A stretch of 64,000 nt of DNA from Symbiodinium natans (Eukaryota > Sar > Dinophyceae > Suessiales > Symbiodiniaceae): positions 303,501-367,500 of the forward strand of contig CAJNDS010002156.1 in assembly GCA_905221605.1 (NCBI GenBank). The letters are read 5' to 3'. The notes under the pieces are model-generated. The model made no database searches, was not told the origin of the DNA, and saw nothing but the letters and a program-made list of their open reading frames with translations. This document shows, in pieces, positions 61,862-64,000 of the stretch. Position 1 is the first letter of the stretch; every line of letters starts with the position of its first letter. The translations under genes and the position numbers were made by a program.

Positions 61862-62456
61862 ACATCACCCGTGACTGGCACAGACCGAGCATGCAAAGTC
61901 TTCAGCGCTGCCTGAATGACGAAATCTCGTGTCGCGCCAAAGCTGACCTGTGCTTGGGAAATGAGATTCGAATGCACATCAATGCTAGACAGAAAACCTA
62001 CAGTCTAGAATAGACATCATGCCAGGAAGGCTTGAGTAGTAGAGTGGTGGAGATCTGTGTCCAGTGGCTTGAGAGTGCGGGGACATGCAAACTTCAGCAG
62101 CTATGGCAGAGGAAAGGGGCTGATTCTAGCATATGTTTGGGCGAAGTTCAGCACACGGCCATTATAATCTGCGCCTAGGATCTCTGCAAGTTTGATTCGC
62201 GTTCACGCACAAACCAATCGCACGAATTAAGTTAAAGAATCGCACTCTGAAACACCCTAAACCCTGCAGCAAATCCTAAACACTTGCAATCTTCGCCACT
62301 TGTTGCTGGCTGTCTTGCGTGCCACGTAACCGAAACGATCGGAGAGTCCCTGTCCAGGTCCGGCTCATTGTCCGCATGCATGCCGAGCCTCAGTGTACAT
62401 ACTGAAGTCCACCTCCACTTTCAGCTACAAGGGATTTAGGGATTATGGCTTGGGAT
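61862..62456. other. Stretch without recognisable gene
   Basis: A CCCTAAA dimer at 62,255. Nothing else recognised. Confidence 0.5.
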
Positions 62457-62500
62457 TAGGGTTTAGGGTTTCGGGTTTAGGGTTTAGGGTTTAGGGTTTA
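62457..62500 (+). repeat. Short telomere-like array
   Basis: Six TTTAGGG units, one TTTCGGG. Confidence 0.93.
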
Positions 62501-64000
62501 TAGGAACGGGGCCTTGAGCCTTGCAAAGTAAAGGATGACAAAATGTCCGCAAACCAGCAGAGTCAACATCTGTATATGTCCTTCAGCAGGTGAAAATGCT
62601 CCGTTGGCTTCTTGCATTAAACTGGTCTTTAGCAGTGAGATGACCCAAACGCGCATGAGCTCGACACGTACCACTGTTGTAGGTAACACCTACCCACTTC
62701 ATGAGGACCTACAGTACGTCAGATAATGTTCCTAGTTTCTGGCAGGATTCCGGAGATGAGAGAGCTGCGCCAAGCGACATCAGTAACATGATGTTGTGCT
62801 TGCGCGAGCTTCTCATGCGTCCCCCCTCAGCATTGTACCGGAACGGAGGAGGTGAGCGCGCGGCGTATGGCGAGGAAAGTCGTATCGATTCATCTGCGCC
62901 GAGTTGAACACTACCTGTTCAAGCTCTGTTGTGGGCCTAAGCTACACTAGCACTTGGAACACAGACTCGTCTGCAGCAGAAACTCACAAAATGGATCTCA
63001 ATTGAAGGAGATCTCAGTCCTTGCTTCTCGGGTCAATAGCTCTCTGCATGTCATGGTCCTCTCCATCGGGCCCCACCCGCACAGCATCCGAGCCTGAAGC
63101 CCTAAATGGAGTGTACTGAAAGCTCAACTATCCAGATTTTGTCTGTTCGGCTTCTACCTGAAGTCCTTCCATACTCAAATATGGAGCACAAAGCACATGC
63201 CGGGATAGATGCAGATGTTCGGCAAGGATCACGTTCGCACAGAAACTCTAGAACACCATGCCCTGCCCCTCTCCAGGCCTCCGGCAAGCCGCACTCCGCC
63301 AGAGCCGCCTCTGCCTCTCTAGATGTCGGCGTAGAAGCTTTCAGGGTGTCTGAAATATCAGTCGTTCCTCCTTGCGAGGCGTTGCTTGAGCTTTGTGTTT
63401 CGTCATATCACGACAGCACGTCATGATGTAGAGGCGTCGATGATTTTCTTCTTGTCAAGCACACCTTCGCAAACCGTACTTACATGGGCTGGCACGGCTT
63501 GGGACGGTTCGAGTATGGCCTTCGCGGTCCGAGGCATTGGTATGGTATGGTTTGCATGGTGTGGGAAGTGAGATCGCACTTGCATGGAGCCCATGGTGGC
63601 TCGTGCTTTAACAAGAGCCTAATCACCTCCACACATACTTTCTCATTTCTCAAGATCTCAAACTTAAAAAGCCCCTGAGAGTTTGGACCATGGCCTTCAC
63701 GGCGCAGCCAAAAACAAAAAAGGAGCCCCACTACCTACAGCTACAAGCATTGTGCAGTGCAAATATGGCCGCCCTGGCAGCACACGGGCTTGAACAAAAT
63801 GTGCGACAGATTCCGACTGGCCAACTTACTTGCAGCGGATTCAGCCGCGCAAGGTTGGGAGCGTGCCAAAGCCAAATCAAACTGCCACCTGGAATGGTCC
63901 TGAAGAATGATTCTTTGTGATGCGACGAACTCAATGGTCGGAAAGGTCGTTTGACACGACAAAACCCTTGCAACGACACCATCCACAGTCGGCCGAAACT
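62501..64000. other. Stretch without recognisable gene
   Basis: Frames up to 106 codons on both strands, none with a recognised domain. No telomere-like array occurs here, making this one of the longer array-free intervals of the window. Confidence 0.5.

Overview
The window looks like nuclear DNA of a dinoflagellate, most likely of the Symbiodiniaceae/Suessiales type. No rRNA or named species marker is present, so this is inference. It rests on about 60 interstitial arrays of the (TTTAGGG)n telomere type, near-balanced base composition, genes split by introns of about 100 bp with a GC donor and direct repeats at the splice junctions, RCC1-type repeats of the dinoflagellate VVTWG style, and a 13-nt match to the 3' part of the dinoflagellate spliced leader inside a retrotransposon LTR.

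Layout. 1-6.0 kb is gene-poor, with telomere-like arrays, a long AGT/AGC microsatellite and a CA/CG microsatellite. 6.09-8.06 kb holds a three-exon minus-strand gene for a secreted protein with Asp-box (BNR/sialidase-type) repeats and a Thr-rich linker. 8.2-24 kb is mainly microsatellites, arrays and roughly 100-bp inverted-repeat elements. 24.2-25.6 kb holds a decayed minus-strand gene with a ubiquitin-like N-terminus and nine RCC1-like repeats. 25.6-40.1 kb is again gene-poor, with weak exon candidates near 27.5 and 31.7 kb. 40,185-50,048 is a complete Ty1/copia-type LTR retrotransposon on the minus strand, sitting inside a CCCTAAA array. 50.8-52.1 kb is an AT-rich island. 54.2-54.5 kb is a short minisatellite. 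55.3-56.0 kb is an exon of an unknown gene. 57.4-59.03 kb is a three-exon amidoligase-type gene bounded at both ends by telomere-like arrays. 59-64 kb has more arrays and inverted-repeat elements.

The highlight is the retrotransposon. Its reading frame is 3027 codons long and is broken only by one in-frame TAG between reverse transcriptase and RNase H. The order is Gag with CCCH and CCHC zinc fingers, two aspartic-protease-like modules, a cytosine-5 DNA methyltransferase-like domain (GGPPC), a DD35E integrase, a 2-oxoglutarate/Fe(II) dioxygenase-like domain (HxD...H...R), reverse transcriptase, RNase H, and a tail with a membrane segment and a Cys cluster. The LTRs differ at one position in 221 bp, the PBS matches the anticodon arm of an initiator-type tRNA-Met, and a CCCTA target duplication flanks the element. 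It is therefore a young insertion carrying two chromatin- or nucleic-acid-modifying-type domains as cargo.

The second theme is small repeats. At least five families of roughly 100-bp inverted-repeat (MITE-like) elements recur here, and their size matches the short introns with junctional direct repeats, suggesting an introner-like relationship that remains unproven.
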